Positions 1-7,291 are shown, counted from the first letter of the stretch. The stretch is 11,596 bases of DNA from Coriobacteriales bacterium (GCA_029983705.1 JASBYZ010000042.1:1-11596), one strand, 5' to 3'. Program-made: numbers and translations. Notes: generated by a model from the letters alone, not told the origin.

Positions 1-7
1 CTTCCAA

Positions 8-805
8 CTATGTATCTGACTTGCGTATTGCTATGCTAAAGAGTGGAGTTGAGGCACTATTAACCTTCTCAACTTCAGTCCACAGATAATCTCCCGCGCA
101 TTCATCTACCTTAACACTATGACCAAGGCTTTCTATAAAGTTTTTATCCCACTTTGGTCTATGAATTTTAGAAAGCGGTACACGGCGCGCTAAGTCTTCC
201 ATCTCATCTGAGTGCTTATACGCGTAAAAATCTTCTACACCTTCATTCACCGTATTTTTTCTATCTTGAATAAAGGCTTCTTTAAGCGCATCATCAAAAA
301 GAAAATTATACCAATTTGCATCATAGTTTAAGAGGAGCCCGCCTGGTTTTAAGACTCTTAACCATTCCTTATAAGCTGCCTTTGGATCAGGTAAGTTCCA
401 CGTTAAGTTTCTGGTAACTAGCACATCAAAACTCTCGTCTTCAAAGTTTAGTGCTTGAGCATCCATTTGTATAAGCTTAAGGTCTACGCTCGCCTTTTTG
501 ACATTGCTTTTTGCATGCTCAATCATACCTTGAGAGATATCAATGCCTGTGAGTGTGTGACCAAGCTGGCTTAATACAATTGAGAAAAAGCCTGGTCCGC
601 ACCCACAGTCAAGCACCTTGAGTGAGTCAAACTTAGGTCCAAAGTGCTCTACAAATTGTCTACTAAACTCAGATGCCCAAATCTTATAAGCTTCTCCTTC
701 AAGCTGATGGATAATCTTATCTGAATAGGTCTCAGAGCGCTCGGTCCAGTAGTCAGCGTTAATCTCTTTAAAGTCTTCGTTTGAATTAAGAACGGTGTTT
801 TTCAA
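8..805 (-). CDS. class I SAM-dependent methyltransferase
   Basis: Small soluble methyltransferase of the Rossmann-fold (UbiE/Methyltransf_11-like) type, 265 residues, transferring a methyl group from S-adenosylmethionine to an unknown acceptor. Motif I (VLDCGCGPG, about residues 64-72) binds SAM. GIDIS with Asp89 is the acidic residue that normally holds the SAM ribose. MDAQAL (114-119) and FDVLVTRN (127-134) are motifs II-IV, and LKPGG (152-156) is the usual post-motif. The C-terminal third (RPKWD, about 216-220, then GDYLW) would form the substrate cap. The start is TTG at 803-805: no ATG or GTG lies upstream in frame, and an AGGAC stretch sits about 10 nt before it. It is divergent from the nickel/peptide-type importer across 73 bp, which hints at joint regulation. 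Family sure; acceptor unknown. Confidence 0.9.
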   Translation of the reverse strand: MKNTVLNSNEDFKEINADYWTERSETYSDKIIHQLEGEAYKIWASEFSRQFVEHFGPKFDSLKVLDCGCGPGFFSIVLSQLGHTLTGIDISQGMIEHAKSNVKKASVDLKLIQMDAQALNFEDESFDVLVTRNLTWNLPDPKAAYKEWLRVLKPGGLLLNYDANWYNFLFDDALKEAFIQDRKNTVNEGVEDFYAYKHSDEMEDLARRVPLSKIHRPKWDKNFIESLGHSVKVDECAGDYLWTEVEKVNSASTPLFSIAIRKSDT

Positions 806-813
806 TTTATTTA

Positions 814-842
814 TTGTCCTTTAATAGGCTATCCCGTATATT
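814..842 (+). promoter_or_regulatory. putative sigma-70-type promoter of the first importer operon
   Basis: TTGTCC (814-819) and TATATT (837-842) are separated by exactly 17 nt. This places a start site near 849 and gives a leader of only about 30 nt before the first permease start at 879, too short for a riboswitch. A small dyad, ATAG-G-CTAT (824-832), lies in the spacer and could be an operator, but it is weak. The methyltransferase promoter must run the other way through the same 73 bp; no convincing -35/-10 pair was found for it. Confidence 0.5.
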
Positions 843-878
843 TTTAGATGTTACAGAAAGAAAGGTTTTTCTATAAAT

Positions 879-1859
879 ATGTTTAATTACATTTTTAGAC
901 GATTGCTTCAAATAATTCCAATTGTCTTAGGCATTACCTTCCTTTCTTTTACCATTATGTATTTTGCAGGCGGAAACGCAGTAGAAATTTTACTTGAAAA
1001 CCAAGGTCTTGCCGTCTCTCAAGAAGTACTCAATCAAAAGATTCATGAATTGGGGCTTGATAGGCCCTTTCTTGTGCAATATTTTGACTGGCTTATTGGC
1101 TTTTTTAGCGGGGACTTAGGCAGGAGCTACGTATCTGGTAATGATGTGTTTGCTGTATTCACCTCAAAACTACCAGCCACCATCATACTCACGTTGATAT
1201 CACTTCTTTTAACGCTTGTAATATCTATACCTCTTGGTATTTATAGTGCACTTAAGCATAACAAGCTTGCAGACTATATTATTCGCGCTGCTACCTTTAT
1301 AGGAAACTCTCTTCCTAACTTTTTTGTAGCACTCTTACTTATCTTTATTTTTGCGATAAGTTTGGGCTGGCTTCCTGCTATTTCTTCAAAGATTGGATCA
1401 AGCGGACTTTCTTCTTTAAGTCTAAAAGGAGCACTGCTCCCAAGCTTTACCCTAGCTATTGCAATGTCATCTAAATATATACGACAAATACGTGCGCTTA
1501 TCTTAGATGAGCTCTCTAAAGACTACATAAGCGGTGCCAAAGCACGTGGCATTCCAAAAGCTTCAATTCTTATCAAAGACGTGCTTAAAAACTCTTGGCT
1601 TATGATCATTACCCTGCTTGCTCTTTCTGCAGGAGACCTCCTTGGAGGAACTGCAATTATTGAGACAATATTTCAGTGGGACGGTGTTGGTAAGCTTGCT
1701 GTAGACGCCATTGAAATGAGGGACTACCCCATCATACAGATGTATGTGGTTTGGATGGCATTTATTTACCTTTTTATTAACCTGATTACAGACTTAAGCT
1801 ATGTCTTTATTGATCCACGCGTAAAACTTAACATGGACCGAGATGATGAGCGTGCTTAA
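879..1859 (+). CDS. ABC importer permease, NikB/DppB family
   Basis: Membrane permease of a peptide/nickel-type ABC importer (BPD_transp_1 domain), 326 residues, about the usual length for NikB/DppB. The first transmembrane helix is at about residues 9-29, followed by the long extracytoplasmic segment typical of the B subunit (GDLGRSY at 78-84). Further helices lie around 98-120, 147-167, 187-205, 240-262 and 287-307. The cytoplasmic coupling (EAA) loop, ELSKDYISGAKARGIP, spans 211-226 and contacts an ATPase subunit. The protein ends with the common DPRVKL motif. It should pair with the permease encoded next to it to form the channel. The ATG at 879 has an AAAGG stretch 13 nt upstream, a rather loose Shine-Dalgarno. 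It is the first gene of the operon; substrate is inferred from the binding protein. Confidence 0.93.
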   Translation: MFNYIFRRLLQIIPIVLGITFLSFTIMYFAGGNAVEILLENQGLAVSQEVLNQKIHELGLDRPFLVQYFDWLIGFFSGDLGRSYVSGNDVFAVFTSKLPATIILTLISLLLTLVISIPLGIYSALKHNKLADYIIRAATFIGNSLPNFFVALLLIFIFAISLGWLPAISSKIGSSGLSSLSLKGALLPSFTLAIAMSSKYIRQIRALILDELSKDYISGAKARGIPKASILIKDVLKNSWLMIITLLALSAGDLLGGTAIIETIFQWDGVGKLAVDAIEMRDYPIIQMYVVWMAFIYLFINLITDLSYVFIDPRVKLNMDRDDERA

Positions 1860-2670
1860 AAATACCTCTCCTAAACTTATCGTCTTTAGCGCAGCTGTCA
1901 TCATCCTCTTAATAGTTGCAGCGCTCGCACCCCTTATTGTGCCGCATGACCCCTACGCGCAAGACTTAAGCCAGGCACTTCTTAACCCAAACAGTGCACA
2001 CCTCCTTGGAACAGACCGCTTTGGACGCGACATATTTGCTCGCGTACTTATGGGAGCACAAACCTCTATTTATTCAACACTTGTACTCGTGTTTTTTACA
2101 AGCGTCATTGGAATTTTTGTAGGTGTAGCTGCCGCTTGGTTTGGCGGAATAATTGACAGCTTACTCATGCGCACCTCTGATGTCTTTCTTGCCTTTCCTG
2201 CACTTATTTTTGCTATAGCTGTTGCAGCAGTACTTGGTGGAGGAATACAAAACGCGATACTTGCACTGGTAGCTATATCGTGGCCAAAGTATGCACGCAT
2301 TGCCCGAAGCTTAAGCCTTGAACAAAAAGGTGAGCTCTATATTAGTGCTGCTAAAGTTGGAGGAGCATCTGACTTTCAGATTATCTTTATTGAAATTTTA
2401 CCTAATATAATTGGCCCACTCTTGGTCACCAGCGTACTTGACATTGGAACTATGATGATGGAGCTTGCAGCCCTTTCTTTTCTAGGTTTAGGAGCCCAGC
2501 CCCCTATTGCCGAGTGGGGCTCTATGATGTCAGACAATCGCAATTTATTACAGATTGCCCCTTGGACTGTCTTTGGTCCAGGTTTAGCAATATTTATTTG
2601 TATTGCCATTTTTAATTTGTTTGGCGACTCACTACGTGATCGTATCGACCCAAAAAGGAGGAAAAAATGA
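1843..2670 (+). CDS. ABC importer permease, NikC/DppC family
   Basis: Second permease of the same importer, 275 residues, normal for NikC. It has the N-terminal helix (about 11-33) and the LGTDRFGRDIFARVLMGAQ segment (55-73) that marks the C-subunit family. More helices follow near 77-99, 117-137 and 245-262. The coupling loop (GELYISAAKVGGAS, 163-176) is intact, as is FLGLGAQPPIAEWG (213-226). The gene begins inside the end of the upstream permease gene (17-nt overlap), so translation is probably coupled. Two adjacent ATG codons (1843 and 1846) are possible starts, with only a weak Shine-Dalgarno (GGAC). Its last bases form an ATGA overlap with the binding-protein gene. Confidence 0.93.
   Translation: MMSVLKNTSPKLIVFSAAVIILLIVAALAPLIVPHDPYAQDLSQALLNPNSAHLLGTDRFGRDIFARVLMGAQTSIYSTLVLVFFTSVIGIFVGVAAAWFGGIIDSLLMRTSDVFLAFPALIFAIAVAAVLGGGIQNAILALVAISWPKYARIARSLSLEQKGELYISAAKVGGASDFQIIFIEILPNIIGPLLVTSVLDIGTMMMELAALSFLGLGAQPPIAEWGSMMSDNRNLLQIAPWTVFGPGLAIFICIAIFNLFGDSLRDRIDPKRRKK
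2655..2661 (+). promoter_or_regulatory. strong ribosome binding site of the binding-protein gene
   Basis: AAGGAGG lies 5 nt before the ATG at 2667 and is the best Shine-Dalgarno in this operon; the neighbouring genes have weak ones or rely on coupling. This fits the need to make more binding protein than permease or ATPase from one transcript, because the gene is third rather than first in the operon. Confidence 0.7.
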
Positions 2671-4244
2671 GTCGAATTACACAAATAAGAAACGGACTTG
2701 GCATATTGGCGGTGTTACTTGCCTGTCTTGTCTCATGCGCACTACTCTTAAGTACAGGGTGTGCACAACAGGAAGGACAATCTTCTCAAAACAGTTTTGT
2801 TTATGGCACAACTGGCTACGGTGTTGACATGTCTGATGCAGGGCTTAACCCCCACAAGGATTATTCTGGTTGGTCTTGCGTGAGATATGGTGTGGGTGAA
2901 ACTCTCTTCAAGTTTAACGAGCAAATGCAACCCGAGCCATGGCTTGCAACTGAATTTAAGTACCTTGACGATAAAACCTGTCAAATAACCCTTCGCGATG
3001 GCGTTAAATTTAGTTCCGGAAGAGCACTTGATGCGCAGGCAGTAAAAGATTGTTTAGAGCAGCTTATTGCCATTCATGACCGTGCACCTCACGACTTAAA
3101 TATTGAGTCAATTGATGCCGATAAAAACATTCTTACCATTCATACTAAAGAGCCTAACCCATCACTTATCAACTATCTCTGTGACCCATACGGCGCTATT
3201 GTAGACGTAAGCGCTTACGATAAAGCAGACGATCAAGTTGCGGGTACTGGCCCCTACATTGCAAAATCAGTCAGTGATACTGAAATTAGCCTCGAGCCAA
3301 ACCCTGATTATTGGGGTGAAAAAGCTAAGGTAGGAAACGTTATTGTGAGTTCTTTCACCGATGGTGATGCACTTACTGCAGCCCTACAAACTGGTGAAAT
3401 TCAAGGTACCTACGGACTTCCTTATGCAAGCTACGCACTCTTTAATGACACAAACAAATACGCAACCAATTCAACAAATACCTCTCGTGTCTTCTTTGGC
3501 CAGGTAAACTGCAATTCTGAAATCATAAAAGATGATGCGGTAAGAACTGCACTCGCACTTGGAATTGATAAAGAAGGCTTTGTAAACACCCTCTTAAATG
3601 GACACGGTGCTGTAGCCACTGGCCCCTTCCCAGAAAACTTTGACTTTGGTAAAAACAAGGTAAAAGCTGAAAGCTATGACCCTGAGAAGGCTAAAAAGAT
3701 TCTTGAAGATGCCGGCTGGGTTGATAGCGACGGTGACGGCATTCGCGATAAGGACGGTAAAAAACTTGTAATCCGTTGGCTTACCTATCCAGGACGTATG
3801 GAGCTTCCACTACTTGCTGAGTCAGCACAATACAGCCTCAAACAAATTGGTATAGAGGTAGAGGTAAATTCAACTTCTAACCACAGTGAGATTAGAAAAG
3901 ATAAGGGTGCATGGGATGTCTATGTTTCAGCTATTGTAGCTGCACCTACTGGTGACCCTCAGTACTTCTTTACCACCTCATGCTTAAAAGATTCTGCTAA
4001 AAACTTTGGAGATTACTCAAATCCAGAGCTTGAAAAGCTTGCAAAGCAACTCTCTACAGAATTTGACCCACAAAAGCGCAGTGAGCTTGCAATTAAGATG
4101 CAACAAATTATCTTAGATGATCACGCATACTTCTTTGCATCACACCTCAACATGGGAATTGTTACAGACTCCCATGTAAGCGGACTTAATCCTCATCCAT
4201 CAGATTATTATGAGATTAGTTCTGATTTAACAGTTAAGGAGTAA
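2667..4244 (+). CDS. nickel/peptide-type ABC importer substrate-binding lipoprotein (NikA/DppA/OppA-like)
   Basis: Extracytoplasmic substrate-binding protein of the SBP_bac_5 family, 525 residues, anchored as a lipoprotein. The signal peptide has basic residues 3-8, a hydrophobic stretch about 11-29 and Cys32 in LSTGC; an earlier LVSC (Cys24) is an alternative. The mature part carries motifs I associate with the NikA-like subgroup: LNPHKDYSGWSCVRYGVGETL (60-80, discontinuous conservation), GTGPY (193-197), GIDKEGF (299-305), RWLTYPGRMELPLLAE (370-385) and APTGDPQYFFT (426-436). An acidic loop at 353-364 (Asp353, 355, 357, 361, 363) resembles a calcium-binding loop. The likely ligand is a nickel or other metal chelate; a peptide cannot be excluded. 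The start is supported by the strong AAGGAGG 5 nt upstream and the ATGA overlap. Confidence 0.9.
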   Translation: MSRITQIRNGLGILAVLLACLVSCALLLSTGCAQQEGQSSQNSFVYGTTGYGVDMSDAGLNPHKDYSGWSCVRYGVGETLFKFNEQMQPEPWLATEFKYLDDKTCQITLRDGVKFSSGRALDAQAVKDCLEQLIAIHDRAPHDLNIESIDADKNILTIHTKEPNPSLINYLCDPYGAIVDVSAYDKADDQVAGTGPYIAKSVSDTEISLEPNPDYWGEKAKVGNVIVSSFTDGDALTAALQTGEIQGTYGLPYASYALFNDTNKYATNSTNTSRVFFGQVNCNSEIIKDDAVRTALALGIDKEGFVNTLLNGHGAVATGPFPENFDFGKNKVKAESYDPEKAKKILEDAGWVDSDGDGIRDKDGKKLVIRWLTYPGRMELPLLAESAQYSLKQIGIEVEVNSTSNHSEIRKDKGAWDVYVSAIVAAPTGDPQYFFTTSCLKDSAKNFGDYSNPELEKLAKQLSTEFDPQKRSELAIKMQQIILDDHAYFFASHLNMGIVTDSHVSGLNPHPSDYYEISSDLTVKE

Positions 4245-4247
4245 GTT

Positions 4248-5027
4248 GTGAGTTCGCTACTTGAATACTCAGAGGTATCAATTGCATATTCTGGTAAAAA
4301 GACTGTTCATGAGGTTTCTTTTTCCATTGATGCAGGTGAGTGCCTTTGTATTGTAGGAGAATCAGGTAGCGGTAAAACAACTTTAATAAAGGCTGCCATG
4401 GCCTTGCTTGCAGACAATGCGAGCATGTGCCATGGCTCCATTTACTTTAAAGGCCAAGATATGGCAAGCCTTAGTCCAAGTGAACTCAGAAAGCTTAGCG
4501 GATCAGAAATCTCAATGATTTTTCAAGACAGCTTAGGTGCGCTCACTCCTACACGAACCATAAGAAATCAGCTCTTAGAGATGTTTAAGGCGCACGGACT
4601 CACACATATAGATCACGCTTATGCTCAGGCGCTTAACCTGCTTGAGCAGCTCAGAATTGCTCATCCTCATCGAGTCTTAGAAAGCTACCCCTTTGAGCTC
4701 AGCGGAGGTATGGGCCAGCGTGTGGGCATTATGTTTGCCTGCATCCTCTCGCCTTCTTTAATTATTGGCGATGAGCCCACGAGCGCTCTTGATGTACTCT
4801 CACAAAAAGAGGTTCTCAAATTCTTTAGTGAGCATAAATCAAAGCAATCAGGACTACTTTTAGTTACACACAATATTGCACTTGCAAAATATATTGCTGA
4901 TAGCGTAGTGGTATTAAAAGACGGGCGCGTACAAGAATATGCTTCGAGTATTGAAATTTTTACTCATCCAAAAAGTGAGTACACCAAGTCTTTACTAGCT
5001 GCAAGTCCAAAGTTAAGGCGTGAGTAA
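4248..5027 (+). CDS. ABC importer ATPase, NikD/DppD family
   Basis: ATP-binding subunit that drives the first importer, 259 residues. The elements are complete: Walker A GESGSGKT (37-44), Q-loop Gln93 in IFQDSLGALTP, signature LSGGM (151-155), Walker B LIIGDE (171-176), D-loop SALD (179-182) and switch His208. It lacks the longer C-terminal extension found in many DppD/OppD subunits and is the size of NikD, which supports a nickel-type importer. The GTG start at 4248 is supported by AAGGAG at 4236-4241, 6 nt away and overlapping the stop region of the binding-protein gene. It would form a heterodimer with the ATPase encoded 3 nt downstream. Confidence 0.92.
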   Translation: MSSLLEYSEVSIAYSGKKTVHEVSFSIDAGECLCIVGESGSGKTTLIKAAMALLADNASMCHGSIYFKGQDMASLSPSELRKLSGSEISMIFQDSLGALTPTRTIRNQLLEMFKAHGLTHIDHAYAQALNLLEQLRIAHPHRVLESYPFELSGGMGQRVGIMFACILSPSLIIGDEPTSALDVLSQKEVLKFFSEHKSKQSGLLLVTHNIALAKYIADSVVVLKDGRVQEYASSIEIFTHPKSEYTKSLLAASPKLRRE

Positions 5028-5030
5028 GTT

Positions 5031-5798
5031 ATGACTCCAGATACCAAGACCCTTATACGAGTGAGCGACCTCTCTAAGGTATACAAAAAAGATAAAGAAC
5101 TTGTTCATGCACTTAAGAAAGTATCTTTAGAGCTTAAAGCGCAAGAGAGCACTGCCCTTGTGGGAGAATCAGGAAGTGGTAAGTCAACACTTGCAAAGAT
5201 AATCCTTGGTCTTGAGCGTCCAAGCTCTGGCGCTGCTTACTGTTTTGAAGAGGAACTCTACAAGCTTTCAGCTCCTCAGGCCCGGCCAGTATATAAAAAG
5301 GTGCAGGCGGTATTTCAAAATCCTGTCAAGTCCTTTAACCCTCGCCACACCATAGCCTACTCTTTTAAAAAGCACATGCAAAACCTTGGCTATGAGAGAG
5401 ATAAGATTACTGAGCGCTCTAAAGAAGTTATGGAACTCTGCCAGCTTGATCCTAGTTTTCTTAAGCGCTATCCCCATGAAGTAAGCATTGGACAGTGTCA
5501 ACGAGCTGCTATTGCCCGTGCACTCTCTACTCGCCCAGAGATTTTAATTTGCGATGAGGCCACAAGTGCCTTAAATGTAAGCGTTCAGGCACAAATTGTA
5601 AAACTGCTTAAAGAGCTCAAGCAAGATTGTCGCTTAAGCTTACTGTTTATTTCTCACGACATAGCTCTTGTATCTGAAATTGCAGAGAGCATCCATGTTA
5701 TGCATGAAGGATGCATTGCTGAAAGTGCAAAGACTCAAGATATTATTTCTCATCCTCAAGACGATTACACCAAAGCACTGATATCTGCCGTGCTATAG
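5031..5798 (+). CDS. ABC importer ATPase, NikE/DppF family, with altered signature motif
   Basis: Second ATPase subunit of the first importer, 255 residues. Walker A GESGSGKS (45-52), Q-loop Gln96 in VFQNPVKSFNPR, Walker B ILICDE (171-176) with the catalytic Glu176, and switch His209 are present. Two key motifs deviate: the signature is VSIGQ (151-155) instead of LSGGQ, and the D-loop is SALN (179-182) instead of SALD. Since the signature of one subunit completes the ATP site on the other, the site on the NikD-like partner may be weakened. Last gene of the operon, 3 nt behind the previous stop, with no good Shine-Dalgarno, so probably translated by coupling. A bidirectional hairpin follows. 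Confidence 0.92.
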   Translation: MTPDTKTLIRVSDLSKVYKKDKELVHALKKVSLELKAQESTALVGESGSGKSTLAKIILGLERPSSGAAYCFEEELYKLSAPQARPVYKKVQAVFQNPVKSFNPRHTIAYSFKKHMQNLGYERDKITERSKEVMELCQLDPSFLKRYPHEVSIGQCQRAAIARALSTRPEILICDEATSALNVSVQAQIVKLLKELKQDCRLSLLFISHDIALVSEIAESIHVMHEGCIAESAKTQDIISHPQDDYTKALISAVL

Positions 5799-5802
5799 AA
5801 AA

Positions 5803-5835
5803 TCCCCTACAGCATGCATTACATACTATAGGGGA
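5803..5835. terminator. bidirectional terminator between convergent genes
   Basis: TCCCCTACAG (5803-5812) pairs with CTATAGGGGA (5826-5835), a 10-bp stem with one mismatch and a 13-nt loop. It lies 4 nt after the last importer ATPase gene and 28 nt after the end of rpsA. On the minus strand it is followed by ATTTTC, a short U-tract. The plus-strand side has no good U-tract, so termination is better supported for rpsA than for the importer operon. Confidence 0.7.
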
Positions 5836-5863
5836 CTTAAAAGTTAAGTGATGTGTGAAGAGC

Positions 5864-7111
5864 TTAGTTCTCTTCTGCTGGAGCCTCTTCGCTCTCCTGA
5901 GCTTCTTCAGCCTTTGGCTCCTCAGTCTCTTGAGCAGCTTCCTCAGCTTCAGCCTTTGGCTCCTCGCCCTCTTTAGGCTCAAGTGGAGTAATCTCAATCT
6001 CAGTGCCTAAGGTCTCAGCAGCTGACTTCATTGAGAGAGATACTCTACGCCTGTCAAGGTCAATTTCCATAACCTTTACCTGTACAGTGTCTCCAACTTG
6101 TGCAACCTGGTTAGGTTGGTCAACGTGGCCCTTAGCCATCTCAGAGATGTGTACAAGACCCTCGATACCGTCACCAAGTTCAATGAATGTACCAAATGGA
6201 ACAAGCTTGGTTACTTGGCCTTCTACGATAGCACCAACTGGGAAGTTCTTAACAAGTGACTTCCAAGGATCTTCGGTGGTTTGCTTGAGACCAAGAGAGA
6301 TTCTCTCGCGCTTAAGATCAACGTCAAGTACCTCAACCTCTACCTCTTGACCAACCTTAACAACCTCTGATGGGTGGTTAACGTGGTTCCAAGCAAGCTC
6401 AGAGATGTGAACAAGACCGTCAATACCGCCAAGGTCAACAAAGGCACCAAAGTCAACAATTGAAGATACAACACCTTTAAGATGCATACCCTTCTCGAGG
6501 TGCTCAAGAATCTCATTGCGCTCTTGCTTGCGTGACTCTTCAAGAACAACACGACGAGAAAGAACAACATTGTTTCTGTTTCTATCCATCTCGATAACGC
6601 GAGCCTCGATGCGAGTGCCAAGGTATGCAGTAAGATCTTTTACGCGACGAAGGTCAACAAGGGATGCTGGTAAGAATCCGCGAAGTCCGATGTCAAGGAT
6701 AAGTCCACCCTTAACAACCTCAATAACTTCACCCTCAACGTTCTCACCTGCGTTGAACTTCTCTTCAATTCTAATCCAAGCACGCTCATACTCAGCACGC
6801 TTCTTAGAAAGAATAAGACGACCGTCTTTATCCTCTTTTTGAAGAACTAATGCCTCAATCTCGTCACCAAGATCTACTACCTCTGATGGGTCAGTGTCTT
6901 TTCTAATAGAAAGCTCTCTTGAAGGAATAACACCTTCAGATTTAAATCCAATATCTAGGAGAACTTCATCATGCTCGATCTTGACGACCGTACCACTTAC
7001 CAAATCACCTTCATCAAAGTCAGTGATAGTACCATCGATAAGTTGGTTCATTTCCTCATCGCTGATGTTCTCATCCAGCTCAAAAATAGATGAGTTTTGA
7101 ATCTCACTCAA
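5864..7111 (-). CDS. rpsA: 30S ribosomal protein S1
   Basis: Ribosomal protein S1 binds mRNA on the small subunit and helps initiate translation, especially on structured or weakly signalled mRNAs. The 415 residues hold four S1 (OB-fold) domains at about 35-104, 121-187, 208-277 and 292-363. Landmarks are DEVLLDIGFKSEGVIP, GGLILDIGLRGFLPASLV, FGAFVDLGGIDGLVHISEL and FGTFIELGDGIEGLVHISEM. Four domains plus a disordered acidic tail (about 370-415) is the actinobacterial form; the E. coli protein has six. The start is TTG at 7109-7111, 7 nt after AAAGGGG (7119-7125); no in-frame ATG precedes it and the next ATG, at codon 21, would remove the conserved N-terminus. It appears monocistronic, with an inverted-repeat-rich leader that may control translation. 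Confidence 0.97.
   Translation of the reverse strand: MSEIQNSSIFELDENISDEEMNQLIDGTITDFDEGDLVSGTVVKIEHDEVLLDIGFKSEGVIPSRELSIRKDTDPSEVVDLGDEIEALVLQKEDKDGRLILSKKRAEYERAWIRIEEKFNAGENVEGEVIEVVKGGLILDIGLRGFLPASLVDLRRVKDLTAYLGTRIEARVIEMDRNRNNVVLSRRVVLEESRKQERNEILEHLEKGMHLKGVVSSIVDFGAFVDLGGIDGLVHISELAWNHVNHPSEVVKVGQEVEVEVLDVDLKRERISLGLKQTTEDPWKSLVKNFPVGAIVEGQVTKLVPFGTFIELGDGIEGLVHISEMAKGHVDQPNQVAQVGDTVQVKVMEIDLDRRRVSLSMKSAAETLGTEIEITPLEPKEGEEPKAEAEEAAQETEEPKAEEAQESEEAPAEEN
5905..5965 (-). repeat. in-frame direct repeat in the rpsA tail
   Basis: The 19-nt plus-strand string CTTCAGCCTTTGGCTCCTC occurs at 5905-5923 and again at 5947-5965, a 42-nt period (14 codons). It encodes the repeated EEPKAE segment of the acidic S1 tail. 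A recent in-frame duplication in a disordered tail is the simplest explanation; length variation among strains would be expected. Confidence 0.75.
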
Positions 7112-7115
7112 AAGT

Positions 7116-7147
7116 GGACCCCTTTCAAAAATTGTACGGGGCCCCGA
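7116..7147 (-). promoter_or_regulatory. rpsA Shine-Dalgarno region with possible sequestering hairpin
   Basis: Reading the minus strand, AAAGGGG (7125-7119) is the Shine-Dalgarno of rpsA. Just upstream is the perfect palindrome CGGGGCCCCG (7146-7137). Its GGGCCCC part (7144-7138) can pair with GGGGTCC (7122-7116), giving a 7-bp stem with one G-U pair and a 15-nt loop that would bury the Shine-Dalgarno. Further upstream, GGCCCCCGA (7219-7211) can pair with TCGGGGCC (7147-7140) with one bulge, a competing fold. The pairings are seen; the regulatory role is inferred and no folding energies were computed. Confidence 0.45.
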
Positions 7148-7239
7148 TCGTCATGGTTTCTCCTGAAGCTCTTACATTTACTCAATAGTGCTCAGAACTA
7201 CTTACATGTCTCGGGGGCCAATATTACCAATATGCATAA

Positions 7240-7255
7240 CTTGACATAGGTCAAG
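7240..7255. promoter_or_regulatory. CRP/FNR-like dyad operator candidate
   Basis: CTTGACATAGGTCAAG is a perfect 6-4-6 inverted repeat. TTGAC-N4-GTCAA has the architecture of CRP/FNR-superfamily sites (FNR itself prefers TTGAT-N4-ATCAA). It lies about 130 nt upstream of the rpsA start and about 130 nt behind the second importer operon. No well-spaced promoter pair was found for rpsA; a TAATAT (7226-7221, minus) is a possible -10 without a good -35. The binding factor is unknown and the site could be chance. Confidence 0.35.
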
Positions 7256-7291
7256 CATACATGTGCACCCATAAGAATATTACAAATGGAC

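Noticed and set aside
806..878. Nickel- or cobalamin-type riboswitch in front of the first importer
   Set aside because: The gap is 73 bp and the predicted leader is about 30 nt, far too short for these RNA classes.
7171..7207. Direct repeat ATGTAAG in the rpsA leader region
   Set aside because: Seven bases repeated twice in A+T-rich DNA is weak evidence of function.
7241..7246. TTGACA, an exact -35 consensus on the plus strand
   Set aside because: No -10 element at suitable spacing and no plus-strand gene follows; it is part of the perfect dyad at 7240-7255.
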